Below the pieces are notes generated by a model. It made no database searches. It worked only from the letters and a program-made list of their open reading frames with translations, and was not told the DNA's origin. From Acidobacteriota bacterium (lineage in GTDB: Bacteria > Chlamydiota > Chlamydiia > Chlamydiales > Rhabdochlamydiaceae): 37,949 nucleotides of DNA. Positions 37,672-37,949 of the stretch are shown in pieces; within the stretch, counting starts at the first letter, position 1, and each line of letters begins with the position of its first letter. The DNA lies in NCBI GenBank assembly GCA_903970255.1, contig CAJCHM010000033.1, forward strand, positions 1 through 37,949, in the 5' to 3' direction. The translations under genes were made by a program, and so were the position numbers.

Positions 37672-37949
37672 ATGTTACAAGGAACACCAGCAACATTTAC
37701 AGAAATTAATCCCCCTGTTCTAAAAAAGATTTTCTGTGAGAGCGAAAATATTGAAATTAATTGTGTTTCAAAAAAATTTTTTCACATTTTTGATCAGACC
37801 CTAAAAGACAAATGGGGATTCTTCTTAAAAGAAGAGAAAGAACAAGGGGGAGAGGGGAGAAAGGTCTTACAAGAGATCGAGGACAAATCCTCTTCAGATA
37901 AATTTAGAATATCAGACACATCAGCGTGCTCGCCTGCAATGAGAAAGTT
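37672..37949 (+). CDS. Partial protein with a possible N-terminal F-box
   Basis: An open frame begins at the ATG at 37672 and runs off the window after 92 codons. GGAG at 37659-37662 supports the start. Residues ~12-48 (INPPVLKKIFCESENIEIN then CVSKKFFHIFDQTLKDKW) resemble an F-box: a Pro, a Leu/Ile pair, a VSK-type centre and a terminal Trp. The next part is charged and low complexity. F-box proteins are used as host ubiquitin-ligase effectors by some amoeba-associated chlamydiae. The match is by eye and the leading LP is not canonical. The 116-bp upstream gap is strongly AT-rich. Confidence 0.55.
   Translation, partial: MLQGTPATFTEINPPVLKKIFCESENIEINCVSKKFFHIFDQTLKDKWGFFLKEEKEQGGEGRKVLQEIEDKSSSDKFRISDTSACSPAMRK

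Noticed and set aside
1-37949. CRISPR arrays, defence islands, toxin-antitoxin pairs, complete insertion sequences
   Set aside because: No regularly spaced direct repeats, cas-like, restriction, toxin or transposase genes were seen; the only repeats are the palindromic elements described.

Overview
The window is almost certainly a chromosomal segment of a member of the Chlamydiae, most likely an environmental or amoeba-associated ('chlamydia-like') lineage rather than Chlamydia itself. The main evidence is gene order. A V-type ATPase cluster (E, a DUF2764 gene, A, B, D, I, K) is followed by transaldolase, rpoC-rpoB, rplL-rplJ-rplA-rplK, nusG, secE, tRNA-Trp, tuf, tRNA-Thr and infA, with valS on the other side of the V-ATPase genes. 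From memory this is the backbone order of Chlamydia trachomatis. Differences point to a non-Chlamydia genus: a duplicated atpK, metabolic genes inserted between valS and atpK, several unfamiliar small secreted proteins, palindromic mobile repeats, and a possible eukaryote-like F-box gene at the right edge.

Layout. 1-561: 3' part missing, minus-strand gene for a basic, membrane-anchored protein. 769-3606: valS. 3846-5249 (-): Na+/alanine symporter. 5407-6507: DAHP synthase. 6481-6942 (-): lipoprotein. 6975-7478: Nudix hydrolase. 7468-8862 (-): fumarase C. 9057-9434: small exported protein. 9493-17934 (-): V-ATPase genes, transcribed atpE to atpK, with two atpK copies and a palindromic element between atpI and atpK. 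18238-20187: four tightly coupled genes for exported proteins and a lipoprotein, followed by tal. 21186-21519: a 334-bp imperfect palindrome that overlaps the tal stop codon. 21638-23814: a multi-pass membrane protein, a tiny Cys/Lys-rich exported protein and an APC-family permease. 23915-36950 (-): RNA polymerase, ribosomal protein, nusG, secE, tuf and infA genes with two tRNAs. 37106-37554: SufE. 37672 to the right end: partial gene with a possible F-box.

Functionally, the window combines transcription and translation machinery with ion-gradient bioenergetics. The AtpK proteolipids keep the residues that bind Na+ in Enterococcus hirae NtpK, and a Na+-coupled amino-acid symporter lies nearby, so a sodium economy is plausible but not shown.

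The most unusual content is two families of miniature inverted-repeat elements. One has three members (one degenerate), 19-bp terminal repeats and apparent 5-bp target duplications. It sits in the V-ATPase operon, in the divergent region upstream of atpE, and between valS and the symporter. The other is the long palindrome whose terminal repeat supplies the last codons and stop of tal. I did not find a defence system, CRISPR array or complete transposase gene, and no clearly new multi-gene system. The four-gene exported-protein cluster is the best candidate for undescribed biology.
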